Positions 52,282 to 60,635 of a stretch of DNA of 64,000 nt are shown here, one piece after another. This DNA comes from Dysgonamonadaceae bacterium (lineage in GTDB: Bacteria > Bacteroidota > Bacteroidia > Bacteroidales > Dysgonomonadaceae), in contig JAIRUA010000023.1 in the NCBI GenBank assembly GCA_031254645.1, positions 62,001 through 126,000 of the forward strand, written 5' to 3'. A program made the translations under genes and the position numbers. Under the pieces are notes generated by a model. It worked only from the letters and a program-made list of their open reading frames with translations. It searched no databases and was not told the origin of the DNA. Every line of letters begins with the position of its first letter. Position 1 is the first letter of the stretch.

Positions 52282-53000
52282 GACGATTATCCTTTTTTGT
52301 TTTTCTAGCGATATTGAATATTAGCTACTTATGTGCACAAAGAAATCGTTTTCAAAATGAGCTTTATGTGGGCTTCGGGGGCGGGGCACAAATGTCGCAA
52401 GTTGATTTTATGCCGAAAATTACGCAAGATTATCGATTGGGCTTTCAAGGCGGAGTTGCGGTAAAATATATTTCTGATGGGAATGCAGGCGTAAGAGCCG
52501 GTGTGATTGGCGAACTTAATTTTTCGCAACGTGGTTGGGTAGAGAAGTTTAACGACGAACAAACAGAACTTGGTTTTTCATATTCTCGTGCATTGAACTA
52601 TGTAAGTATTCCGTTTATGACACACGTGAATGCGGGAAGAGGAAATGTACGTTTTATTTTTAATGCGGGACCACAAGTGAGCTTTTTGTTGAGCGACAGT
52701 CAAAATATGAGCCAAACACTTGCCGATGATATAGCAAAACAACAAGCGGCTGACCCCAATAATCCTACTATCGGAGTGCAGTACCAACCTTTCGACCATT
52801 TAAAACGTATTGATTACGGGCTCATCGGCGGTGTGGGAATGCAGTTAAGAACCGGCGTGGGCGATTTTGACCTCGAAGGACGTTATAACTTCGGATTGGC
52901 TGATGTTTTCGAAAGTCGTCGTAGTCGGAGTGCTCATTTTTCGCGCTCGGCGCATAGGGTAATAGAAGTAAAATTGACGTATTACAGGCGGATTTTTTAA
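52278..53000 (+). CDS. PorT-family outer-membrane beta-barrel protein
   Basis: 240 residues. Signal peptide MRRLSFFVFLAILNISYLCAQ, then an eight-strand barrel pattern (ELYVGFGGGAQMSQVDFM, VRAGVIGELNFSQRGW, YVSIPFMTHVN, VIEVKLTYYRRIF as final strand with terminal Phe). PorT is associated with type IX secretion, but many family paralogues have other roles. Coupled to the LysM gene by the ATGA overlap, suggesting a joint envelope function. Confidence 0.85.
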   Translation: MRRLSFFVFLAILNISYLCAQRNRFQNELYVGFGGGAQMSQVDFMPKITQDYRLGFQGGVAVKYISDGNAGVRAGVIGELNFSQRGWVEKFNDEQTELGFSYSRALNYVSIPFMTHVNAGRGNVRFIFNAGPQVSFLLSDSQNMSQTLADDIAKQQAADPNNPTIGVQYQPFDHLKRIDYGLIGGVGMQLRTGVGDFDLEGRYNFGLADVFESRRSRSAHFSRSAHRVIEVKLTYYRRIF

Positions 53001-53006
53001 TACAAG

Positions 53007-53396
53007 TTAAATAATCCGTCTAATTTTCGCTACCAACCAAGGCGTAATTCCCATAAAAAGAACAACAATCAGCCATAAATTTCCGGTCGTTATATCATAC
53101 GCCTTCAACATCTCGCGGAAACTAATCCCCATTATCAAGCCCAAAATCATTTCGACGATAATCGTCAGAACAATCCACAGAACGCCGATTTTCCAATACG
53201 TTTTTTCTTCGCCTTTTCCTATTCGCGGAATAAATATCAACGAAACAACAAAAATAAGCAAGCAGAGAATGAAACCGCTAATCGGTCGTGAATAGCTTTC
53301 GCCAAGCCAAGGGGTCAGAAACATATCTCGCAATCCGCCATTCAAAATAGCAAGCGGGATGATTGGTAGCCAAATGAGTATTGATTTTTTAATCAT
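53007..53396 (-). CDS. Small integral membrane protein
   Basis: 129 residues with four predicted transmembrane helices (about 7-24, 40-56, 69-90 and 105-122) and short loops. No motif identifies a function. Overlaps the upstream GNAT gene by 4 bp, so the two are co-transcribed. Confidence 0.72.
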   Translation of the reverse strand: MIKKSILIWLPIIPLAILNGGLRDMFLTPWLGESYSRPISGFILCLLIFVVSLIFIPRIGKGEEKTYWKIGVLWIVLTIIVEMILGLIMGISFREMLKAYDITTGNLWLIVVLFMGITPWLVAKIRRII

Positions 53397-53905
53397 ATAT
53401 TTTTTTCGTTTTTGAATTTCGCATATATCATTTCGTCCATAAATTCTCCGTTCTTAAACAATGCTTTTTTTAGTTTTGCCTCAAACGTAAATCCTGCTTT
53501 CTTCAATACTCGCTGCGACTGTGTGTTTGTAGAAAACGGTCGGGCAAATATTCGGACGATATCAAATGTCCGGAATCCATACTCAACAATCTCATCAATG
53601 GCTTTTGGTATAATTCCTTGTCCCCAATATGCTTCGGCTAACCAATAGCCCATTTCCGCACTTTTTTCGTGAATGTCTGTTTGTGGGAAAATACCGATTG
53701 AGCCAACTGCCTCGCCATTTACATCTATGGCAAAAACTTTTGTGGGATTATCATTCGCAATCATTGACAAGAATGCTTCTCCGTCTTTGTGTGTATAAGG
53801 GTGTGGGAATCCATTTGTCATCCATTTTGCAACATTATTGTTGTTAGCATACTTCACTAAGCTGTCTAAATCTGTTTCATCCCATTTTCTTAGCTTGAAA
53901 TCCAT
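53393..53905 (-). CDS. GNAT-family N-acetyltransferase (RimJ/RimL type)
   Basis: Acetyl-CoA-dependent transferase of 170 residues. GNAT signatures: EAVGSIGIFPQTD, the acetyl-CoA loop GYWLAEAYWGQGIIPKAI, and SQRVLKKAGFTFEA near the C terminus. The acceptor is unknown; family members acetylate ribosomal-protein N termini, small molecules or antibiotics. Co-transcribed with the membrane protein gene downstream. Confidence 0.9.
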   Translation of the reverse strand: MDFKLRKWDETDLDSLVKYANNNNVAKWMTNGFPHPYTHKDGEAFLSMIANDNPTKVFAIDVNGEAVGSIGIFPQTDIHEKSAEMGYWLAEAYWGQGIIPKAIDEIVEYGFRTFDIVRIFARPFSTNTQSQRVLKKAGFTFEAKLKKALFKNGEFMDEMIYAKFKNEKNI

Positions 53906-53938
53906 TGCTCAAATTATTTTCAGTCGAATACTATTTAG

Positions 53939-53971
53939 CAAAAAGCACCGGCTCTATTTAGAAACCGATGC
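53939..53971 (-). terminator. Terminator of the ecotin-like gene
   Basis: Read on the minus strand, GCATCGGTTTCT pairs with AGAGCCGGTGC using G-U pairs and is followed by TTTTT. Confidence 0.65.
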
Positions 53972-53997
53972 CTTGATTTGTTTTACATTGAACGTTC

Positions 53998-54888
53998 TTA
54001 CATACTTGGAGCTTCCCAAATACGATATCTTACTTCAAAGCCTATCGGTGCGAATACTACAATCGGTACTTCACTATTATATCTTACAAGTTCCGTTGGA
54101 CCTGATACAAATTCCGGTCTTGCCGGTTCAATACAAGCCATACGAGTAGAAGCTATTGTACCGTCCGAAGAAAACACGAGATAATCATACCCCCAACCAT
54201 CAACTATCTCACTCGAAAATGTACCGCCAAGTATATGTCTGTTGCAGTCCACATTTGCGATTTTTCCGGGAATAATTTCCACTTTCAATTCTTTTGAAGT
54301 GTCGGTAACTTCGGGAAGCAGCAATACGAAACGTTGATATCCGTCTTTTTCTGTCGGGAAAGCCTCCAAAGCGCGCGTTGCGGCATTATAAATTGCTGCG
54401 AGAGCCGGCGTGATGGGATATGTTTCGCCTGCTTGCCAAATTCGATGCCTCAAATCAATACCGGCAGGTCTGTAAACCACAAGCGGAACGGCACTATTGT
54501 ATCTTACAAAACGCGATTGAGCTGTAACAAATGCTTTGTGTCTTGTATTATCGAGACAAGCCATCTGGGTGGAAAATGTCATTCCGTTTGAATTAAAAAA
54601 CAGATACGTTTGGTGGTCTTCTAGCGTTCTTTCTTCGAATTCGCCCATCAAGCCGTGGTGGTTACAGTCGATTTCCATCTCTTTACCCGGAATTATTTCC
54701 ACTTTGAATAACGATTCGTCTTCTTCGCTATTTAAGAGATATGTGTGCGGCACGTAACCGGCAACTCTTGGCGAATTAGATATTGATTCCGGAATGGTTT
54801 CAATTGCCGGAGCCGCTTTTTTGTTTCCGCAAGAGGTGCTTAACAGCGCCATAGCTAAAATTGATATAAGAAAAATTTGCTTTTTCAT
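53998..54888 (-). CDS. Lipoprotein with two tandem ecotin-type serine protease inhibitor domains
   Basis: 296 residues from the ATG at 54888. Signal peptide MKKQIFLISILAMALLSTSC, lipidated Cys20. Ecotin domain 1 covers about residues 48-153 and domain 2 about 185-293. Both have the family blocks: KVEIIPGK, DCN, STxMAC, VRYNS, VPxVV and YRIW or HRIW. Cys75/Cys111 and Cys215/Cys252 match the ecotin disulfide. In E. coli ecotin the P1 residue is Met84 in STMMAC; here it is Gln108 (STQMAC) in domain 1 and Arg249 (STRMAC) in domain 2. Domain 2 also keeps the exosite-like DGWGYDYLVF, which domain 1 lacks. Likely a surface or periplasmic two-headed inhibitor against trypsin-like and other serine proteases. 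Confidence 0.88.
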   Translation of the reverse strand: MKKQIFLISILAMALLSTSCGNKKAAPAIETIPESISNSPRVAGYVPHTYLLNSEEDESLFKVEIIPGKEMEIDCNHHGLMGEFEERTLEDHQTYLFFNSNGMTFSTQMACLDNTRHKAFVTAQSRFVRYNSAVPLVVYRPAGIDLRHRIWQAGETYPITPALAAIYNAATRALEAFPTEKDGYQRFVLLLPEVTDTSKELKVEIIPGKIANVDCNRHILGGTFSSEIVDGWGYDYLVFSSDGTIASTRMACIEPARPEFVSGPTELVRYNSEVPIVVFAPIGFEVRYRIWEAPSM

Positions 54889-54994
54889 ACGATGCATAAT
54901 TATTTATTAGTTTTTTCTTTACATTGTCATAAATATTAAACAACTATTCGCCCGAAAGGTTTAAGTGTTTAATCAAATTTAACGGTGATATTAT

Positions 54995-55082
54995 CTGAAC
55001 CTTGATTTTTGCAGGATTAAGAAGATTGCCAAGATAGAAAAATCCTGTCAATCTTCTTAATCCTGCAAAAATCAAGGTTCAG
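54995..55082. repeat. Inverted repeat with 34-bp perfect arms
   Basis: Arms 54995-55028 and 55049-55082 are perfect reverse complements starting CTGAACCTTGATTTTTGCAG; the 20-nt loop contains a partial echo AATCCTG. It lies between the divergent ecotin and trhP genes, directly upstream of the trhP -7 box. Confidence 0.92.
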
Positions 55083-55092
55083 ATTTTTTTCG

Positions 55093-55100
55093 TACCTTTG
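55093..55100 (+). promoter_or_regulatory. Promoter -7 element of trhP
   Basis: TACCTTTG, perfect match, 28 bp before the ATG. The -33 region falls in the right arm of the 34-bp repeat. Confidence 0.65.
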
Positions 55101-55128
55101 TGCTTTCAATTGCAGCTTATTATCGGAA

Positions 55129-56397
55129 ATGAAAGATATAAAAGATTACGAAATAATGTCACCCGTAGGTTCTTACGAATCACTTACAGCGGCAGTACAG
55201 GGCGGGGCAGATTCTATTTATTTTGGTATCGAAGGATTGAATATGCGCGCCAAGTCGTCGAACAATTTTACGATTGACGATTTGCACAACATCGCTCGAA
55301 TCTGTCGCGAAAACAATATGAAAAGCTACCTCACGGTCAATACAATTATTTATGAAGATGATATTACATTGATGCACAGAGTTGTAGGTGCTGCCAAAGA
55401 AGCCGGAATTTCTGCCGTTATTTCTGCCGACGTGGCGGTAATGATGTATGCGCGAAGCATCAAGCAGGAAGTACATCTTTCTACGCAATTGAATATCACA
55501 AACACCGAATCATTGAAATTTTATGCACAATTTGCCGACGTTGTCGTTTTGGCACGTGAACTCAATCTTGACCAAGTGGCAGTTATTCATCACGATATCA
55601 TCGAACAACAAATTAAAGGACCCGGCGGTGAACTCATTCGTATTGAAATGTTTGCACACGGCGCACTCTGTATGGCGGTTTCGGGAAAATGTTATTTAAG
55701 TTTGCATGAAAAAAATCTATCGGGAAATCGTGGTGCTTGCAACCAAATTTGTCGACGCGGGTACGTGGTAAAAGACAAAGATAGCGAAATAGAACTCGAA
55801 ATTGACAACGAATATATTATGTCTGCCAAAGATTTGAAAACCATACATTTTATGAACAAAATGCTGGATGCAGGCGTACGCGTTTTTAAAATCGAAGGTC
55901 GGGCGCGTGGCGCGGAATATGTACGCGTTGTAACCGCTTGTTACAAAGAAGCGATACAGGCGTATTGCGATGGTACGTTTTCGCAAGAAAAAATAGATAT
56001 GTGGAACGAGCAACTTGCCACTGTGTTCAATCGTGGTTTTTGGGACGGATATTATCTCGGTCAGCGTTTGGGCGAATGGACACACCAATACGGCTCAAGT
56101 GCGACAAAACGGAAAGTATATGTGGGAAAAGCGTTGAAACATTTCGGAAAACTTAATGTAACGGAGTTTCTTGTTGAAACACAATCGATAAAGCAAGGTG
56201 ATGAATTATTGATTACAGGACCTACCACAGGTGCCATTTTTCTCACAGCCGACGATATTCGTGTGGACTTGCAAACCGTTACCGAAGCGGTGAAGGGTGA
56301 TAGATTTTCGATTAAAACACCGGAAAAAATTCGCCCGAACGACCAATTATATAAGATGGTAAAGGCAGAAAGAAAAGGTACGGCGCACGAACGATAA
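55129..56397 (+). CDS. trhP: U32-family tRNA uridine-34 hydroxylase TrhP (YegQ-type)
   Basis: 422 residues. Family U32, formerly called peptidase; TrhP members hydroxylate U34 of several tRNAs using prephenate-derived chemistry and an Fe-S cluster. Signatures: the start YEIMSPVGSYESLTAAVQGG, ADSIYFG, the U32 motif EMFAHGALCMAVSGKCYLS and NRGACNQICRR, whose four cysteines are the likely cluster ligands, and IEGRARGAEYV. A C-terminal barrel domain follows from residue 330. Peptidase U32 of other subgroups is the alternative. Confidence 0.88.
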   Translation: MKDIKDYEIMSPVGSYESLTAAVQGGADSIYFGIEGLNMRAKSSNNFTIDDLHNIARICRENNMKSYLTVNTIIYEDDITLMHRVVGAAKEAGISAVISADVAVMMYARSIKQEVHLSTQLNITNTESLKFYAQFADVVVLARELNLDQVAVIHHDIIEQQIKGPGGELIRIEMFAHGALCMAVSGKCYLSLHEKNLSGNRGACNQICRRGYVVKDKDSEIELEIDNEYIMSAKDLKTIHFMNKMLDAGVRVFKIEGRARGAEYVRVVTACYKEAIQAYCDGTFSQEKIDMWNEQLATVFNRGFWDGYYLGQRLGEWTHQYGSSATKRKVYVGKALKHFGKLNVTEFLVETQSIKQGDELLITGPTTGAIFLTADDIRVDLQTVTEAVKGDRFSIKTPEKIRPNDQLYKMVKAERKGTAHER

Positions 56398-56441
56398 TTT
56401 TATGGAACGTAGATTTGCGTAATTCGCGTTCTAAAAATAAA

Positions 56442-56470
56442 AATGGGCTACTCAAAAAGAATAACCCATT
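56442..56470. terminator. Bidirectional terminator between trhP and rplI
   Basis: Stem AATGGGCTACTC / GAATAACCCATT with A-rich and T-rich flanks; serves the rpsF-rpsR-rplI operon on the minus strand and possibly trhP. Confidence 0.75.
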
Positions 56471-56494
56471 TCATAAATGTGTGTTTTATAAACC

Positions 56495-56938
56495 TTATTC
56501 GGCAACTACTTCAAACGGAATGTCAACCGACACTTCTTTGTGAAGTTTGGCAACGGCTTTGTAGTTTCCAAGCTCTTTTACAGCATCTTTGATAACGATC
56601 ATTTTTCTGTCCACATCGAAACCTTTTTCTTTCAAAGCATCGGCAATTTGGATATTGGTTACCGATCCGAAAATAGTTCCGGTAGAGCTGGCTTTTGCGC
56701 CAATAGTGAGCGATACACCTTCCATTTTTGCAGCCAATTCTTGTGCTGTGGTTTTGATTTGTGCAAGTTTGTGCGCACGCTGTTTCAAGTTTTCAGCAAG
56801 CACTTTCTTGGCTGATTCGCTGGCAATTACTGCTTTCCCTTGCGGAATAAGGTAGTTGCGTCCGTATCCTTTTTTTACGTTTACTACATCGTCTTTGTAG
56901 CCCAAGTTCAAAACGTCTTCTTTCAAAATTACTTCCAT
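56495..56938 (-). CDS. rplI: 50S ribosomal protein bL9
   Basis: 147 residues. Starts [20 protein letters not shown], then [16 protein letters not shown], the long connecting helix and the C-terminal domain ([18 protein letters not shown]). Third gene of the rpsF-rpsR-rplI operon. Confidence 0.97.
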   Translation of the reverse strand: MEVILKEDVLNLGYKDDVVNVKKGYGRNYLIPQGKAVIASESAKKVLAENLKQRAHKLAQIKTTAQELAAKMEGVSLTIGAKASSTGTIFGSVTNIQIADALKEKGFDVDRKMIVIKDAVKELGNYKAVAKLHKEVSVDIPFEVVAE

Positions 56939-56956
56939 TGTCTTTTCCTCCTACAT

Positions 56957-57223
56957 TTATTTCATTAAATCGGTTACGTACGGAAGCAAAGCGATATGAC
57001 GCGCTCTTTTCACTGCTTGCGCAATACGACGTTGAAACTTCAAAGATGTACCGGTAATGCGGCGTGGTAAAATTTTGCCTTGTTCGTTCAAGAATTTTTT
57101 CAAGAATTCGGGATCTTTGTAATCAATATACTTGATTCCGTTCTTTTTGAAGCGGCAATATTTTTTCTTTTTCACGTCCACCGATAGTGGCGTCAAATAT
57201 CTGATTTCTGATTGTTTTGCCAT
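56957..57223 (-). CDS. rpsR: 30S ribosomal protein bS18
   Basis: 88 residues from the ATG at 57223 ([20 protein letters not shown]); the frame upstream overlaps rpsF. Core [20 protein letters not shown] and [17 protein letters not shown] are the family signature. One Cys in [10 protein letters not shown]. 4 bp separate it from the rpsF stop. Confidence 0.97.
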   Translation of the reverse strand: MAKQSEIRYLTPLSVDVKKKKYCRFKKNGIKYIDYKDPEFLKKFLNEQGKILPRRITGTSLKFQRRIAQAVKRARHIALLPYVTDLMK

Positions 57224-57227
57224 TTTG

Positions 57228-57653
57228 TTAATCCTCCTTTGTTTCTGATTCAACAACAGCAGCCGGCTCGGCTACCACTTCTTTTACAGGTTGTACGGGC
57301 TCTGCAGCTTTAACCTCTTGTTTTTTCGCGCCTTTGTTACGGCGTTTTTCGGCATATTCAAGCGCGAATTTGTCTTGTTTTACCGTCAAAAAACGGATGA
57401 TGCGTTCATCGCGACGGAAGTTGATTTCCAACTTGTCGATTACCTCAGGATTTGCATTAAATTCTAAGAATGTGTAGAATCCTGTTGTTTTTTTGTCGAT
57501 GGGGTATGCTAATTTGCGCAATCCCCAGTTTTCTTCGTTAACAATTTCAGCACCTTGTTCCGTTAGGAGGTTTTTGAATTTGCTAACCGCTTCCTTCATC
57601 TGTACATCAGATAAAACGGGAGTCAAAATGAAAACGGTTTCGTAATTATTCAT
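57228..57653 (-). CDS. rpsF: 30S ribosomal protein bS6
   Basis: 141 residues. N-terminal ferredoxin-like fold ([39 protein letters not shown]) plus a Lys/Glu/Ala/Val-rich tail of about 40 residues, longer than in E. coli. Pairs with bS18 in the platform. First gene of the operon. Confidence 0.97.
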   Translation of the reverse strand: MNNYETVFILTPVLSDVQMKEAVSKFKNLLTEQGAEIVNEENWGLRKLAYPIDKKTTGFYTFLEFNANPEVIDKLEINFRRDERIIRFLTVKQDKFALEYAEKRRNKGAKKQEVKAAEPVQPVKEVVAEPAAVVESETKED

Positions 57654-57707
57654 ACGGAAATTTTTAATTATTAATATGTTAGTCGAAAATGTTTATTTTT
57701 CGAGGTG

Positions 57708-57739
57708 CAAAGGTAGGAATATTTTTTTTGATTGACAAA
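57708..57739 (-). promoter_or_regulatory. Promoter of rpsF-rpsR-rplI
   Basis: On the minus strand TACCTTTG at 57715-57708 with TTTG at 57739-57736, spacer 20 nt, a full consensus match. The 50-nt leader contains a TCGAAAA / TTTTCGA hairpin. Confidence 0.8.
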
Positions 57740-57746
57740 GAGATAA

Positions 57747-57780
57747 TAAAAAAAGAAGAGAAAAAGTGTATTTTCTCTTC
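57747..57780 (-). terminator. Terminator of the astacin operon
   Basis: On the minus strand GAAGAGAAAA pairs with TTTTCTCTTC around a short loop, followed by a T run, just after the astacin gene stop and upstream of the rpsF promoter. Confidence 0.85.
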
Positions 57781-57788
57781 TCATAGAT

Positions 57789-59537
57789 TTATTCTTCTTC
57801 ACTGTCATCTTCTTCAACTTCTTCTTTTTCGATAAAAATGTTTTGAAAAACAGGACACCATCGGCAACGCTGCGGGTCGCTAGCAGTAGCACCGCAAGTA
57901 GCGCATACAGAACCTGTGCTACTTGTTACAAATATGTTTCGACTCATTGTGGTCGTGCCACAAGCATTGTTTACCGAAACGGTAATGGTATAATTTCCTG
58001 AAAGACCGAAATATACATGCAAAAAACGATTTTCCGACACATACAGGGAGCTGCTATGACTTGGTGATAAACTCCAAGAAGAAATTGTACCACCCCCACT
58101 GTGATTAACGGTGAAAGTAGAACTTCCGATGAATATTGCAGAAGGTATTCCGATAGATGTAATGACAGGTCTATTTGTTGCAACATCATGTTGTACTGTA
58201 TGTATAACATGTCCATTCTGAATAATTTCTGTTCTCACTCTGCTATTCGCTGGCGTAGTAGCTCCGTTGTGTCTTACCGTAACCGATGATTGATTATTAG
58301 CACCCTCTATGGATAAAGGAGCATCAGCTATCCATCTGATGGTTGTGCCTGTTGGAAGATTTTGAAGCGTAAATATAGCGGCTGTGTTTGCGCAAACAGA
58401 AGAGGGACCGGAAATAGTAATAGGAAGCGGAGGTGGAAGCATACCATTATTCAGAGATCTAATTAAGGCTTCACGTTCTGCAGATGTCATGATTGTATTG
58501 TCTGGTCTATACACTATTGAGCACAAATCAGCCCAAGTGTCAGGACGCGCAATATATGGCAAATTGTGAGTGTTTATCCAGCATCGGTCCAAAGCGGACA
58601 GCTCTCTTCTTTGTCCCTCAAATGTGTTACCATTATCTGATCTTGTCATTACGGGGACAGATGCATTATATACAAAAGTTGGGTCACTGATAAAAGCGTC
58701 ATAAAGCATTATAGAATTCCAGTCAAAACTTCCCAGTGTGAGATAATTTGTAGTAATTCTGTCGAAGTTGTGTCGCTTTTCCAGTCTTATATTACTCCAA
58801 TTGATGTTTATGAAATTATCCCTGTCAGGACGTTGATGCTCATGATTTAATCCTAAGGCGTGGCCTATTTCATGAATTACTGTGCCAACCGAAACCATTT
58901 GTGAAACCCAAAGATCTTGTTTTCCTCCAATTCTGCCAATAAACGATGCGTTTGTATTCCCACCATTAGTGAAGTTGACGTGTGGATATTCAAATCCGAA
59001 AGTTGGGTCATGTGTGGGTTTACCTGTTGCATTATAGAATCTTATGTTTGAAGTTGCCTCCATCCGGTTTATAGCCTCTTCAATGCGCGCACGCTGCCAC
59101 GAACTTAGACTTGGGTCTAATGTATATCGTAACATTGACCACATGTTTGATGCTGTGGGATAAATACCCGAAGCTCTTGTTGATATGTCATTTGGAAAAT
59201 GGTATCTCATTCCTGTTGAAACGGGCATTTTTATTGCACTTGTTGTATCAACAGTCTCGCTCGTATTTACACTGAATAAAGTTCCGGTTTCATCAAGCAT
59301 CCTTAACTGCCAGTCGGACAGAATGATATCTCCTCCAATTATGTGGTACTCGCCTCTTTTTTCGACTACTACACCGGATCGCAAGGTTATTATTTCGCCC
59401 GGAATATCGGGAAAGACATCGGCAACTCCTGCATGTGGTTGAACTTGTATTATATCGTCATTCAGTATATATTCTTCATTACACGAAACAAAAACAAAGA
59501 TGAATATAATAATCGTATTAAAAAACCTCAATTTCAT
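57789..59537 (-). CDS. Astacin-type (M12A) zinc metalloprotease lipoprotein
   Basis: 582 residues. Signal peptide MKLRFFNTIIIFIFVFVSC with lipidated Cys19, then a propeptide-like region of about 100 residues. The catalytic domain spans about residues 105-320, with the zinc motif HEIGHALGLNHEHQRPD (HExxHxxGxxHE), NWSNI after it and the Met-turn SIMLYDAF. From about residue 370 come two Ig/PKD-like beta domains (ISGPSSVCANTAAIF and ITSIGIPSAIFIGSSTFTV). The C terminus holds a CxxC...CxxC knuckle (CATCGATASDPQRCRWC) and an acidic tail EEVEEDDSEEE. Likely surface-exposed. It is 2 bp downstream of the double DUF4377 lipoprotein gene. Confidence 0.88.
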   Translation of the reverse strand: MKLRFFNTIIIFIFVFVSCNEEYILNDDIIQVQPHAGVADVFPDIPGEIITLRSGVVVEKRGEYHIIGGDIILSDWQLRMLDETGTLFSVNTSETVDTTSAIKMPVSTGMRYHFPNDISTRASGIYPTASNMWSMLRYTLDPSLSSWQRARIEEAINRMEATSNIRFYNATGKPTHDPTFGFEYPHVNFTNGGNTNASFIGRIGGKQDLWVSQMVSVGTVIHEIGHALGLNHEHQRPDRDNFININWSNIRLEKRHNFDRITTNYLTLGSFDWNSIMLYDAFISDPTFVYNASVPVMTRSDNGNTFEGQRRELSALDRCWINTHNLPYIARPDTWADLCSIVYRPDNTIMTSAEREALIRSLNNGMLPPPLPITISGPSSVCANTAAIFTLQNLPTGTTIRWIADAPLSIEGANNQSSVTVRHNGATTPANSRVRTEIIQNGHVIHTVQHDVATNRPVITSIGIPSAIFIGSSTFTVNHSGGGTISSWSLSPSHSSSLYVSENRFLHVYFGLSGNYTITVSVNNACGTTTMSRNIFVTSSTGSVCATCGATASDPQRCRWCPVFQNIFIEKEEVEEDDSEEE

Positions 59538-59539
59538 AT

Positions 59540-60187
59540 TTAATCTGTTTTAGAGGTTTGGGAAATAAGTTCAATGAAAGAACACAAGTTAAGGCATCTA
59601 ACCCCATACTGTGGGGACAGATGTATTATGTTTTTACTTACTTTGATCAGGTAATTAAAGCCGTGTTCGGGTTCAAATCCTTCAATTATAAAAGTGCATC
59701 CTATAATGTCACCAGGCTGCCACACGGGAGCACCTACTTCAGTAATGGCTAATCGTTCAATTAATTCACCTCCAGGTCCGTAAGGATACCAGTCAATTGA
59801 GACATTTAACAATACAGTTTCCTCATCAAATTTTTTTGTCTTGGAAACGATTTCAATTAACGAAAATCGAGTTTCATTGTGATTGACTGTCTCCACTTTC
59901 AAAAGGTATTCATACCCTTTTTCATACGTAAATCCTTTAATGGCATTTAGCTCCAATTTCTGTTCAGCAGTTGACCCATGTTCTGACACGACCATCTGTC
60001 TGTCTACAATAAACTCAGTCGGATTTTCGCCGGGTTGAATTAAATAATTTAGTTCTGCAGAAACAGTCAATAAAATAAACTCTTCATTTTTTTGACAGCC
60101 TATGGTTGAAAGAAGTAGCATTAGTGCTACTGCCTGTACTACTAATCTTCGCATATTGGCGAATAATTTTTCACTTGTTTTACTCAT
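59540..60187 (-). CDS. Lipoprotein with two DUF4377-like domains
   Basis: 215 residues from the ATG at 60187 (MSKTSEKLFANMRRLVVQAV); a frame extension to 60244 lies in the leader. Lipobox STIGC near residue 30. Two related units follow: GFTYEKGYEYLLKVETVN with FSLIEIVSKTK, and GFEPEHGFNYLIKVSKN with SFIELISQTSK, the pattern of DUF4377 proteins. Function unknown. The 2-bp spacing to the astacin gene means the two are expressed together, so it may be a partner, inhibitor or anchor of the protease. Confidence 0.78.
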   Translation of the reverse strand: MSKTSEKLFANMRRLVVQAVALMLLLSTIGCQKNEEFILLTVSAELNYLIQPGENPTEFIVDRQMVVSEHGSTAEQKLELNAIKGFTYEKGYEYLLKVETVNHNETRFSLIEIVSKTKKFDEETVLLNVSIDWYPYGPGGELIERLAITEVGAPVWQPGDIIGCTFIIEGFEPEHGFNYLIKVSKNIIHLSPQYGVRCLNLCSFIELISQTSKTD

Positions 60188-60381
60188 AACATTAATGTTT
60201 AGTGGTTTAATTAAAAAAATAAAATGATTTTTTCCCTTTCGCAATCCGTAACCGATGATTGCATTTTTTATTTTGGTTGCTACCCCGACCGATCAGGAGT
60301 TTTAAGAGCATTTTCAAAAACTTCGACTGAAGGGCTTGATTTTATCTGCATAGTTGTAAGTTTTAAATAATTATAACGGAA

Positions 60382-60411
60382 CAAAGATATGTATATTTGA
60401 TGAAAAAACAA
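60382..60411 (-). promoter_or_regulatory. Promoter of the DUF4377-astacin operon
   Basis: On the minus strand TATCTTTG at 60389-60382 with TTG at 60411-60409, spacer 19 nt, giving a leader of about 185 nt. Confidence 0.65.
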
Positions 60412-60533
60412 TTATTTCTCTCGATTTTAACTTTTTCGTCAAATAAGTCAATCATTTGCAGCAAAATGACAGTCATATGTGCAAATAATCGAAGTGTAAC
60501 AGGATTAATTTCATGCATCACATTACCCACATT

Positions 60534-60565
60534 TTTGCACCTTCCCTCTTTTTTTACTACTTTTG
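60534..60565 (+). promoter_or_regulatory. Promoter of ftsK
   Basis: TTTG at 60534-60537 and TACTTTTG at 60558-60565, spacer 20 nt. Confidence 0.7.
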
Positions 60566-60635
60566 CACTATATTAGGGAAGTCTCACGTTGTACATTCCC
60601 AAGTAAACATTTAATCGGCGGAAAATCAAATAAAT

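Larger units (their letters stand above)
60188..60635. other. Divergent intergenic region between the astacin operon and ftsK
   Basis: No gene seen. It contains the two promoters listed separately and a 180-nt leader of the astacin operon with a small hairpin (GCAATC / GATTGC at about 60240-60264). The long leader is unusual for this genome, but no known riboswitch was recognised. Confidence 0.6.

Noticed and set aside
57654-57707. bS6:bS18 autoregulatory leader motif upstream of rpsF
   Set aside because: A small hairpin is present, but the characteristic bulged CCG arrangement could not be established by eye.
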